From Marinomonas sp. KMM3893 (lineage in GTDB: Bacteria; Pseudomonadota; Gammaproteobacteria; Pseudomonadales; Marinomonadaceae): DNA of 64,000 nucleotides. The notes beneath the pieces are model-generated. The model did no database searches. It was not told the DNA's origin and worked only from the letters and a program-made list of their open reading frames with translations. The DNA lies in assembly GCF_004352855.1 (NCBI RefSeq), contig NZ_SJSC01000008.1:1-64000 (forward strand), in the 5' to 3' direction. Position numbers and translations under genes: made by a program. Positions 55,172-62,904 of the stretch are shown piece by piece (position 1 is the stretch's first letter; the number at the start of each line of letters is the position of its first letter).

Positions 55172-56868
55172 CGTTTTCTTTTCGCTTCTTTGATTGTATT
55201 TAGGTCTACTAAGACTAAACCGTCTACACAGTAGCCAAAGTCGGCATCGACACCAAAGTCTAAGAAGCGAACCCCTCCTACCTCACAAATTTCACTGTAT
55301 TGTTTGAACAAGGTCGGAACGCTGGCGCCAAAATGCCCGAGTTGCTCTTTGAGTACTTTGAAATCCTCTTCATAGCTTGTACCAGAAAATAAACCCGCAA
55401 TGATCTCAGCGTGTTCTGGGGTTACTTGGTACGGCGTAAAAGAGCGCGCTAGATGTTCTTTATCAGAAAAATATAAGCGGTAGAAAGAAACAATAAAATC
55501 TTTGGCAATTTGCGGGTAGCTGTTGCTTAAACTGACAGGCCCAAACATATAGCGAATATCAGGGTGACGATTGAGATAAGCGCCAATGCCATACCATAAA
55601 TAATCTAGGCTGCGTTTGCCCCAATATTTTGGCTGAATAAAACTGCGGCCAAGTTCAATGCCCTGTTCAAAATACGTTGCCATGTCGCATGAATATCGAA
55701 ACAACTCCGCACTGTATATGCGATTAGGACTTTCTTCTTTCATATAGCGAGCGACTTCACCAATGCGATAAGCCCCAACGATTTCCAGCTCTTCTTCATC
55801 CCATAAAATAAGGTGACGATAGTATTGGTCAAACTTATCTAGGTCAGAGCGCTCTCCAGTGCCTTCCCCTACTTTACGAAAGGCTATCTCACGTAAGCGG
55901 CCGATCTCTTTCATGGTGACCGAGGATGGGTCGTGGTCGAACAAATAGATTTGTTTATTGTCCTTGGTGCTGCCTAGGTGTTCGGATTGTTTTAGTTCAG
56001 CCCGAATCATCTGTCTGTTTTGTGGGTGCTCAACGGTCTTTTCCGTTTTCAATAATGGCTTTTTCCCCTTAGCGATACGGTAAAGATGACGTTTTACCAA
56101 TTTGCTTTTTTCTTTGTCGCTTAACGGTAATTTTGCGAGCTCTTGAATCGGGATAGCCTGACCAACTTGCATTGGGATTTTTCGGTTTCTTTGGCGAAAC
56201 ATTTCGTTAGCAAGTTGGATCGTAGAAAGAGGGCGATACACTAAAGAGCTGGTGTAGAACAACATAGAGTTGCGACCGCCAATGTGCACAGGAAGTAATG
56301 GGCTGTTGGTCTTTTGCGCCAGCTTCAAATAATTATGATTCCAACCTTGGTCTTTGACACCGCTTGGGGACAATCGAGACACTTCGCCTGCAGGGAAAAT
56401 AATCACGGCTTCTTCATTGTGTAAGCAATTCATAATCGCTTTCAGCTGCTGGCGTCCTGTTTTTCCGCCCATGTTATCAACCGGCAGAACAAGATCTTTG
56501 AGGCCATCGAAGCCCATTAATAAGTCATTGCCAACGATTTTTACGTCAGGGCGGATTTCACCGATTAGGCGCAGTAGAGCCAATCCATCGAGCGCGCCAA
56601 GAGGGTGATTCGCAATGATCATAACCCGTCCGCTGGCGGGAATATTACGACGATCCACTTGGCCGACTTGATAAGTAAAATTGAAATGGTCTAAAACACG
56701 GTCAATAAATTCGAAGCCGATGCAATCGCCATTGGCTTCTAAAAAATGATTCACTTCATTTTCATGAAAGAGGCGTTTTAGGACGCTTAAAGTTGGGCGT
56801 GTGATTAAAGGGCTCTTGTCGAAGAACTGAGGTGATTTACTGGCAATCAATTGTTCTACTTGTATCAC
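55156..56868 (-). CDS. Bifunctional ornithine lipid synthase, OlsF-like
   Basis: A 570-residue fused acyltransferase. The N-terminal half is a PlsC-like O-acyltransferase, with IANHPLGALDG at 86-95 and IIFPAGEVSRLSP near 147, typical of the lyso-ornithine-lipid acylating domain (OlsA). The C-terminal half (about 320-560) is a GNAT-type N-acyltransferase of the OlsB/hemolysin COG3176 group (RLREIAFRKVGEGTG, then ELFRYSC and SLDYLWYGIGAYL). This order matches OlsF as I recall it, making phosphate-free ornithine lipids. I use a GTG start with GGAG seven bases before it; the frame is open 43 codons further without support. Confidence 0.8.
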   Translation of the reverse strand: MIQVEQLIASKSPQFFDKSPLITRPTLSVLKRLFHENEVNHFLEANGDCIGFEFIDRVLDHFNFTYQVGQVDRRNIPASGRVMIIANHPLGALDGLALLRLIGEIRPDVKIVGNDLLMGFDGLKDLVLPVDNMGGKTGRQQLKAIMNCLHNEEAVIIFPAGEVSRLSPSGVKDQGWNHNYLKLAQKTNSPLLPVHIGGRNSMLFYTSSLVYRPLSTIQLANEMFRQRNRKIPMQVGQAIPIQELAKLPLSDKEKSKLVKRHLYRIAKGKKPLLKTEKTVEHPQNRQMIRAELKQSEHLGSTKDNKQIYLFDHDPSSVTMKEIGRLREIAFRKVGEGTGERSDLDKFDQYYRHLILWDEEELEIVGAYRIGEVARYMKEESPNRIYSAELFRYSCDMATYFEQGIELGRSFIQPKYWGKRSLDYLWYGIGAYLNRHPDIRYMFGPVSLSNSYPQIAKDFIVSFYRLYFSDKEHLARSFTPYQVTPEHAEIIAGLFSGTSYEEDFKVLKEQLGHFGASVPTLFKQYSEICEVGGVRFLDFGVDADFGYCVDGLVLVDLNTIKEAKRKRYLGQ

Positions 56869-57024
56869 AGTGACGCTCCACGAAAGGGAAAGTTTCTTTG
56901 TTAGTTGCTTTGAGACTAGAGGGCGGATGTGACAAACGGGTGACGATAAGATGTCGGAAAAATGACAGGGAATATGAGTACTGGATGGCGATAACACAGA
57001 GGGCTGCTTTCATAAATGAAAGGC

Positions 57025-57048
57025 AAAAAAAAGCCCACCGAAGTGGGC
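57025..57048 (-). terminator. Minus-strand terminator upstream of the olsF-like gene
   Basis: Read on the minus strand: stem GCCCAC / GTGGGC with a TTCG loop, then eight T. It would end transcription from the small membrane-protein gene at 57303-57494. The rest of the 434-base gap shows no gene. Confidence 0.8.
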
Positions 57049-57302
57049 AATAATCGCGAGCTGCAGGGCAGCTGCGACGGAGTCATCTGGGAAACTTTCT
57101 TTTTCAGATGAGGCAAAAGCCTATCTAGCAAGAAAAAGAAAAGTAGAAACTCAACGCAGAGAATTATAACAAAGAGTCAGTAAATTAAGCGTCTCAAGAT
57201 GGTATGGAATGCGCTTCTAGTAAGGAGCTGTCTTCACATTTTTGTGACGATTTTCATTTACTTAGAAAATCGTCGGCAAGATCAACAAGGAGCGTTTTGA
57301 GA

Positions 57303-57494
57303 TTATTCTTCTGGTGTCTCGTTAAAACGGTAGAAAAAATTCCATAAGCAATAGATGGTAATTCCGATGGCCACGGTTCCCCAGAATTCTTCACCCGATA
57401 CCCATTCGAGTACGGCCCAGGCGGCACAAAAAACAGTGGCCGCCACGCGGCGCCATTTAGGACGGAAAAAAGCACGATCTGAATCGGTTAGCAT
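57303..57494 (-). CDS. Small two-helix membrane protein
   Basis: A 63-residue protein. A basic N-terminal segment (FFRPKWRR) precedes two hydrophobic helices (about 17-35 and 38-55), then an acidic end (NETPEE). Charge distribution would put both ends in the cytoplasm. I recognise no named family. AAGGA lies 12 bases before the ATG. It is a lone gene with a terminator downstream. Confidence 0.55.
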   Translation of the reverse strand: MLTDSDRAFFRPKWRRVAATVFCAAWAVLEWVSGEEFWGTVAIGITIYCLWNFFYRFNETPEE

Positions 57495-57760
57495 AGTGAG
57501 GGTAATTCCTTTGTAGAGTGTGGCGACTGAGTACTCTTCTAGTGTGCGATATTATTAGAATGCGATCTATATTTAATAAGCAGGCAGAGAGAAAAAAGCA
57601 TAACGCGGGGCGTGTTTTTGTTTAGTACAAAAAGCACCAAAGGATGTTGCTGGCATTAGAAAGGAAATGCGCAGTGATTTGGGCTGTATAGCAAGGAAAG
57701 GGTCATTTGATCGCTATCCTTGCAATACAAATTAACGCTTTGAACAATAAAAAGAAAAGC

Positions 57761-57943
57761 TTATTGGCTTTTCGTTTTATTGTTACCTAGGGAAATATGA
57801 CGAGATCCCGTAAGCTGAGATTGGCCACTGACACCTGAGTTAATTTGGTCGATTTGACCACCGCGAGCAAGGAACTCTTGCATTTGTTTTTCAATGGATT
57901 CCGAAGTTTCCGAGGCGGCAGGTTGCTTCTTTTTAGTAGCCAT
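57761..57943 (-). CDS. Small protein with SutA-like C-terminal motif
   Basis: A 60-residue hydrophilic protein: Lys-rich start (MATKKKQP), then EKQMQEFLARGGQIDQI and, near the end, GSRHISLG. The FLARGG...I...GSR arrangement resembles the conserved core and C-terminal tail of SutA, an RNA-polymerase-binding regulator of slow growth in Pseudomonas, from memory. The acidic N-terminal tail of SutA is missing. AAGGA precedes the ATG at about 10 bases. Function is inferred from a short similarity only. Confidence 0.6.
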   Translation of the reverse strand: MATKKKQPAASETSESIEKQMQEFLARGGQIDQINSGVSGQSQLTGSRHISLGNNKTKSQ

Positions 57944-58065
57944 AATGTGAGTCCTTATTGTTAGTTGAACAAGGACTGTACCATATTTTCATAATTATTT
58001 CTTGTTGTAGCCTATCTTCGGAAAACGCGTCGCTATCGTTCCGCTTATTCATGAAGCCTTCCACT

Positions 58066-58773
58066 TTAGCCACGCTGCGTACTGGGATGATGGCGGCGCA
58101 TAATAGGGTTGAGAAAACGCGTCAACCAGCCGGTAAATTCGATGGGTGCGTCCAATACCGTTAAGCAAATACATTCCGCGTCTTTGGTGACTCTTGGCTT
58201 GTGTTTGTGTTTGGCATTACGGCTGACAAAATCGCCACACGAATAGATGCCTTTTTCATCGGAGAAGGCGCCTTCAAGAACCAGAGTGATTTCTTCGCCA
58301 GCATGAGTATGGGTCGGGATATGAGCGCCCGCTTTTATACGAGTCAGCGCTACTTGCACGCCATCTTCTTCGCACAAGGTGGCGATTTTGACCGCAGGGG
58401 ACAGCCTCATCCAACTCAGTTCATCATAATTACGGCTGACAAATTGGCGCAGGCTACGGGGAATGCAATAGCCATCGAGTGGTGCTTTTTCCGTATCTTC
58501 TAAAGTACTAGCCATTGTTTGAGCCGCCGTATTCGCCTCAACTTCAGCGTTGAGTTTGTCAAAAAAGGTCTGTTTTAGCGTGTCTGTTGTCTGCTGATCA
58601 GGGGCTTTTTTGGTGAATAAATTAGCGCCTAATAGTTCCAGTTTACGTACGTGTTGCTGACATTCTTGGCATTGCTCTAAGTGGGTCGAAACCGCCAAAG
58701 AATAGGTCAATGGTAATGAGCCAGCGGCATAGTCCGTGAGCATTTCTATGGTTGGATGGTAGTTAAGCATCAT
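58066..58773 (-). CDS. chrR: ChrR-type zinc anti-sigma factor
   Basis: A 235-residue anti-sigma factor. The N-terminal zinc anti-sigma domain has His6, His31, Cys35 and Cys38 (HLEQCQEC), the ligand spacing of Rhodobacter ChrR. The C-terminal cupin domain has a second metal site, HIPTHTHAGEEI (His155, His157, Glu161) plus a His in KHKHKP near 189. ChrR binds its sigma factor until singlet oxygen or peroxides release it. AGGT, inside the final codons of the sigma gene, precedes two ATG codons; the first gives the ChrR-like numbering. It is coupled to the sigma gene 2 bases upstream. Confidence 0.92.
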   Translation of the reverse strand: MMLNYHPTIEMLTDYAAGSLPLTYSLAVSTHLEQCQECQQHVRKLELLGANLFTKKAPDQQTTDTLKQTFFDKLNAEVEANTAAQTMASTLEDTEKAPLDGYCIPRSLRQFVSRNYDELSWMRLSPAVKIATLCEEDGVQVALTRIKAGAHIPTHTHAGEEITLVLEGAFSDEKGIYSCGDFVSRNAKHKHKPRVTKDAECICLTVLDAPIEFTGWLTRFLNPIMRRHHPSTQRG

Positions 58774-58775
58774 GA

Positions 58776-59351
58776 CTACCTCTTTATGTGAATCGTTAGT
58801 TTATGGAGCGCTAATCGTACTCGAGATTTAATTGTCCCAAGTGGTAGCGATAACTCTTGTGCCGCTTCTTTATGGGTTTTGCCTTCTAAATACACTTTAT
58901 ACAGCACCTGTTTTTGGTCTTCCGGAAGATGGCTAAATCCTTGCTTAATCTGCTCTTGATCACGTTTATGCTGAGCACTTTTGAAAGGGTCTGCGTTTTC
59001 ATCAACAATGTCTTGAAACAAAAAGTCGGAATCAATGTTGGTTTGATGGCGCCCATTTTTACGGAAGTAATCGATTCTGGCGTTTCTTGCTAAGGTGAAA
59101 ATCCAAGTATTGAGGGCCGCTAATTCTGGGTTATAAAAATGCGCTTTACGCCAGACTCGAATCATCACCTCTTGAGCGATGTCATCGGCCATTAAATTGG
59201 CTCCCGGTTGTGCCGCTAAACAAAACGCTCGGATTTTAGGCACGTAGTGATCAAACAGACGAGTCAAGGCAACTTGATCTCGATGTTCAGCTACAGCAAG
59301 TATGTCTTGCACTAACTGGTCATCAGATAGTGTCTGTTTGGCACGCTCCAT
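58776..59351 (-). CDS. rpoE: ECF sigma factor, RpoE of the ChrR type (ECF11)
   Basis: A 191-residue extracytoplasmic-function sigma factor. Region 2 (about 30-100) has ADDIAQEVMIRVWRKA and TWIFTLARNARIDYFRK; region 4 (about 130-185) has LPEDQKQVLYKVYLEGKTHKEAAQELSLPLGTIKSRV. Together with the ChrR-type partner this places it in the singlet-oxygen response group. I start at MERAKQTLSDD, with GGAG six bases upstream; ATG and TTG codons 4-5 codons earlier lack a ribosome binding site. It appears to have its own promoter (see that entry). Confidence 0.9.
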   Translation of the reverse strand: MERAKQTLSDDQLVQDILAVAEHRDQVALTRLFDHYVPKIRAFCLAAQPGANLMADDIAQEVMIRVWRKAHFYNPELAALNTWIFTLARNARIDYFRKNGRHQTNIDSDFLFQDIVDENADPFKSAQHKRDQEQIKQGFSHLPEDQKQVLYKVYLEGKTHKEAAQELSLPLGTIKSRVRLALHKLTIHIKR

Positions 59352-59412
59352 ATATGACTCCATCAAAGGCTAAGAAGGCGACGTCGTAGCACTGTCGTGC
59401 CGTGTGTTTGTT

Positions 59413-59443
59413 ATCTATACGCTGGGTTAAGCATAGTGGATCA
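59413..59443 (-). promoter_or_regulatory. ECF11-type promoter for rpoE-chrR
   Basis: On the minus strand TGATCC (59443-59438) is followed after 18 bases by TATAGA. From memory, the Rhodobacter RpoE consensus is TGATCC, N18, then a TAAGA-like -10. It lies 62 bases before the sigma start, pointing at the sigma gene, so the operon is probably self-activated. Confidence 0.6.
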
Positions 59444-59496
59444 CTTGTGAATTGATAAACCTATAAAGATTTTTCTGGTGTTTATCGTTTTTAAAG

Positions 59497-59526
59497 TGGT
59501 CCAAGTGAAGAATGCATACGTTTAAC
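59497..59526 (+). promoter_or_regulatory. Possible ECF11-type promoter for the cfa operon
   Basis: TGGTCC (59497-59502), one base off TGATCC, is followed after 18 bases by TTTAAC, in the direction of the NTF2-like gene 73 bases further. This is the expected target for the same sigma factor, but the match is weaker. Confidence 0.4.
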
Positions 59527-59598
59527 CTCTTGTAGTGCGATGGCCAAATAAATACCGCCATTGCGAAGATGACTTGCAAAGCGACGGTGGAAGCCAAA

Positions 59599-60030
59599 AT
59601 GGACGCTAAAGACACATTGATAGAGCGCTTTAAATTTTTTTATAAGGATCTAAAGCGGATCCCATTGCCTCAAATTGGCGATATTTATGACGACAATGTC
59701 ATTTTTAAAGACCCAGTACAGGAAGTCAGAAACATAGAGCAATTGCATGCTTATTTATCCGATTTATGCCTGGATGTTCACAGTGGACGTTTCGAATATC
59801 TGGATCAGATGGTGGCAGAGCATAGCGCTTACATTAAATGGAATATGCACTTTAAGCACCCTAAATTAGGCAAGCAGACCATCACCGTTCGTGGCATCAG
59901 TCAAATCCAGTTTAATGAGCGCATTTACTACCATGAAGACGTGTACGACCTAGGCCAGATGCTCTATGAGCAGGTGCCATTATTGGGCGGGGTCGTGAAA
60001 GGGTTAAAAAAACGCTTAGCGGTGAACTAG
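59599..60030 (+). CDS. NTF2-like (SnoaL) family protein
   Basis: A 143-residue protein with the cone-shaped fold of the nuclear transport factor 2/SnoaL family: FYKDLKRIPLPQIGDIYDDNVIFKDPV, then LGGVVKGLKKRL at the C terminus. No active site can be set. It is first of a five-gene plus-strand operon divergent from rpoE-chrR, in which comparable genes have been seen in Rhodobacter. I use the ATG after GGAAG; the frame is open ten codons further upstream. Confidence 0.8.
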   Translation: MDAKDTLIERFKFFYKDLKRIPLPQIGDIYDDNVIFKDPVQEVRNIEQLHAYLSDLCLDVHSGRFEYLDQMVAEHSAYIKWNMHFKHPKLGKQTITVRGISQIQFNERIYYHEDVYDLGQMLYEQVPLLGGVVKGLKKRLAVN

Positions 60031-60040
60031 GGAGTAAAGC

Positions 60041-60787
60041 ATGGGAGACGTACAGCAAAAGCTCACCATTTGGATTACCGGAGCAAGTTCTGGCATTGGC
60101 TATGCCTTGGTTGAGCGCTATTTGGCGCGTGATTATCAGGTCTTCGCAAGCGCCAGAAACGAAGGGAAGCTGAGCGAATTACAGGCAAATCCAGCCTTAA
60201 CATTTATTCCCTATGATGTGACCGATGCGTCTCAGATTGACCATGTACGTGCCTTAATACAGCAGCAAACCCCACATTTAGATTGTGTGGTTCTCAATGC
60301 GGGCAACTGCGAATATTTAGATCTCCAACACCCTGATTGGGAAATGATGAAGCGCATCATGTCGGTGAATTATTTTGGGCTGGTGAACTGCGTCGCCGTC
60401 AGTTTGCCATTGCTGAAAAAGGCCCAGTCTGCACACCTTGTAGGCATCAGTTCTCAGGCGGTACAAGCGGCCTTTACACAAGCTGAAGCGTATGGCGCGA
60501 GTAAAGCGGCGGTGCGCTATTTTCTGTCTTCGTTACGGGTCGATTTGCAGTCTTCAAATATTGATGTGACCTGCGTGCTGCCCGGTTTTGTCGACACACC
60601 ACTGACTCAAAAAAACACCTTTTCAATGCCGTTTCTTATGTCGCCCGAAGACGCAGCCGCGCGCATCGAGTCGGCGTTAATGAAGCGCCCATATGAATAT
60701 GCGTTCCCCAAGCGGCTGAGTGCCATGTTGTGGCTCGCAAGGTGTTTTCCAAAACGTTGGACCGCTATGACGGCCCCCAAACAATAG
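60041..60787 (+). CDS. Short-chain dehydrogenase/reductase
   Basis: A 248-residue SDR. The nucleotide-binding TGASSGIG is at 13-20, the NAG motif in VVLNAGN near 85, the active-site Ser in GISSQ, and the Tyr-x-x-x-Lys in AYGASK. A basic C terminus follows. It uses NAD(P)H, but the substrate is unknown. AGGGAG precedes the ATG. It is second in the presumed RpoE-controlled operon, 10 bases after the NTF2-like gene. Confidence 0.9.
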   Translation: MGDVQQKLTIWITGASSGIGYALVERYLARDYQVFASARNEGKLSELQANPALTFIPYDVTDASQIDHVRALIQQQTPHLDCVVLNAGNCEYLDLQHPDWEMMKRIMSVNYFGLVNCVAVSLPLLKKAQSAHLVGISSQAVQAAFTQAEAYGASKAAVRYFLSSLRVDLQSSNIDVTCVLPGFVDTPLTQKNTFSMPFLMSPEDAAARIESALMKRPYEYAFPKRLSAMLWLARCFPKRWTAMTAPKQ

Positions 60788-60839
60788 AGTAATAGTATGC
60801 GCTTGTTGGATGAAACAAGTGAGTTTAAGGAGACAGTAA

Positions 60840-62090
60840 GTGAATATTGCCATTATCGGATCAGGGATTTCTGGGTTAACGAGTGCCTACTTATTACAAA
60901 AGAAACATCAGATAACTGTGTTTGAATCAGCCTCAAGAATCGGCGGTCATACGGCCACAATGCAGATTCCAGAAGGGCAACAACTGCGTGCTATTGATAC
61001 CGGTTTCATTGTTTTTAATGACTGGACTTACCCTTACTTTATTCGCCTGATGGATGAATTAGGCGTGGCGTCTACTCCTACTGAAATGAGCTTTAGCGTG
61101 AGTTGCCAGAACACTGGACTTGAGTACGGTGGCAATAACCTGAATACCTTGTTTGCTCAACGCCGTAATCTCTTTAATTGGTCCTATTTAGGCATGTTAA
61201 AAGACATCATGCGGTTCAACAAAGAAGCCATTCAGGACTTAGACAGTGGTGAGTTAAAAGAAGGTTTGTCGCTGGGGGAATACCTTAAAAATAAAGGCTA
61301 TGGTGAACGCTTTGCTAGCCATTATTTGATTCCTATGGGCAGCGCGATCTGGTCCGCAACACTTGAAGAAATGATGGATTTTCCCTTGGTGTTTTTTGTT
61401 CGTTTTTTTAAAAATCATGGATTGCTCAGTGTGAGCCATCGCCCCCAGTGGCGTGTTATCAAAGGGGGATCTTCCGCTTACTTAAAGCCCTTAGTGGCCT
61501 CGTTCCAAGATCGTATTCGAACCAGTTGCAACATCAAAAAAGTGACGCGCTCAGGGGACTCTGTGACGCTACACTTTGAGCATGGGGAGACAGAAAACTA
61601 CGATCAAGTAATCTTTGCTTGCCACAGTGATCAAGCGTTGGCTTTGCTCGATGATGTCAGTGACGACGAACAAGCGATTTTATCCGCTATTCCTTACCGT
61701 AATAATGAAGTGGTGCTGCACACTGACACAGGCTTGCTGCCAAATGCCAAACTGGCGTGGTCGAGTTGGAATTACCATCTTGGAAAAGAACAAAATAAGC
61801 CTGCGACGTTAAGCTATAACATGAATATCTTGCAGGGCTTTAGCAGCGAAACAACCTACGTTGTTTCGCTCAATCAAACAGAGATGATTGACGCCAAAAA
61901 GGTGCTTGGTCGTTATCAGTATGCTCATCCTACATTTACCTTAGATGGCATTAAGGCCCAGCAACGTTGGCAGGACATTAATGGCGTGAACAACACATGG
62001 TTTTGCGGTGCTTATTGGCGTAATGGTTTCCATGAAGATGGCTGCTGGAGTGGCGTACGGGTGGCCAATGGTTTGGGGGTTGAATGGTAA
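60840..62090 (+). CDS. FAD-dependent amine-oxidase-like oxidoreductase
   Basis: A 416-residue flavoprotein. The GTG start gives [19 protein letters not shown], with FAD-binding [10 protein letters not shown] at once, then [13 protein letters not shown]. The C-terminal [25 protein letters not shown] closes the FAD site. In Rhodobacter-like loci the homologue is next to DUF1365 and cyclopropane fatty acid synthase genes, so a role in modifying unsaturated fatty acyl chains under singlet oxygen is likely. It overlaps the DUF1365 gene by 7 bases. Confidence 0.88.
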   Translation: MNIAIIGSGISGLTSAYLLQKKHQITVFESASRIGGHTATMQIPEGQQLRAIDTGFIVFNDWTYPYFIRLMDELGVASTPTEMSFSVSCQNTGLEYGGNNLNTLFAQRRNLFNWSYLGMLKDIMRFNKEAIQDLDSGELKEGLSLGEYLKNKGYGERFASHYLIPMGSAIWSATLEEMMDFPLVFFVRFFKNHGLLSVSHRPQWRVIKGGSSAYLKPLVASFQDRIRTSCNIKKVTRSGDSVTLHFEHGETENYDQVIFACHSDQALALLDDVSDDEQAILSAIPYRNNEVVLHTDTGLLPNAKLAWSSWNYHLGKEQNKPATLSYNMNILQGFSSETTYVVSLNQTEMIDAKKVLGRYQYAHPTFTLDGIKAQQRWQDINGVNNTWFCGAYWRNGFHEDGCWSGVRVANGLGVEW

Positions 62091-62881
62091 CGGACAAGGC
62101 GATCAAGGCTGACGGCTATCACAGTGCTATCTATCATGGCACCGTGAGACATCGTCGGTTTGAACCTAAAAAACATGATTTTAGTTATGCGGTTTTCATG
62201 ATGTATTTTGACCTTGATGAACTGGATGAGGTGTTAGCCCTGAGCCCTTGGTGGTCAAAAAAGGCGTTCCGTCTGGCGCGATTTAAACGCCAAGATTATT
62301 TTGGTGACGACACAGTGCCGCTAAAAGACGCGGTGCTCAATGCGGTTAACAATAGGCTTGGAACGCAGCTAAATGGCCCGGTTAGGGTGCTCACAAACTG
62401 TCGTTATTTTGGGTTTATTATTAATCCTATTACTTTGTATTACTGCTTTAATGAACAAGAGCAGCTTTGCGCCATCTTACTAGAAGTAACGAATACGCCA
62501 TGGCAGGAGCGAGTAACTTATGTACTTTCTTGTGATCCGACTCGTCATTCTCAACGTATTATTTTTAATAAAGAAATGCATGTTTCGCCATTTCATCCGA
62601 TGAACCATTTTTATGATTGGCGTAGTTCGTTACCAGGTCAGAAGTTGGCGATTCACATGCAGAATAAAGAACAAGATGACAACGAGCGCTGCGTATTTGA
62701 TGCGACTTTAACGCTCAATCGAGCGAGTATTTCTCGCTCTGCTTTGGCTAAGGTGTTGTTTAACTATCCTGTTATGACGCTCAAAGTGGCGATGGGGATT
62801 TACTGGCAAGCGTTGAAGTTATGGTTGAAAAAAGTGCCATTTCATTCTCATCCAAGCGACGCGTCATCGCATCATAAATGA
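62084..62881 (+). CDS. DUF1365 family protein
   Basis: A 265-residue protein of the DUF1365 family: [19 protein letters not shown], then [15 protein letters not shown], and [18 protein letters not shown]. No membrane segment is certain and no catalytic motif is known; a helix near the C terminus ([22 protein letters not shown]) may touch the membrane. It is always found next to the FAD oxidoreductase and the cfa-type enzyme, which suggests a shared lipid-modification pathway. The ATG overlaps the end of the previous gene. Confidence 0.88.
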   Translation: MVTDKAIKADGYHSAIYHGTVRHRRFEPKKHDFSYAVFMMYFDLDELDEVLALSPWWSKKAFRLARFKRQDYFGDDTVPLKDAVLNAVNNRLGTQLNGPVRVLTNCRYFGFIINPITLYYCFNEQEQLCAILLEVTNTPWQERVTYVLSCDPTRHSQRIIFNKEMHVSPFHPMNHFYDWRSSLPGQKLAIHMQNKEQDDNERCVFDATLTLNRASISRSALAKVLFNYPVMTLKVAMGIYWQALKLWLKKVPFHSHPSDASSHHK

Positions 62882-62904
62882 TCAAGATAAAGGGGCATGG
62901 TTGC

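Noticed and set aside
56916..57131. 71-codon frame on the minus strand upstream of the olsF-like gene
   Set aside because: It overlaps a terminator hairpin, is rich in Ser/Pro/His without domain features and lacks a ribosome binding site.
57958..58164. 68-codon plus-strand frame between the SutA-like gene and chrR
   Set aside because: It overlaps the 3' end of chrR on the other strand and shows no ribosome binding site or domain.
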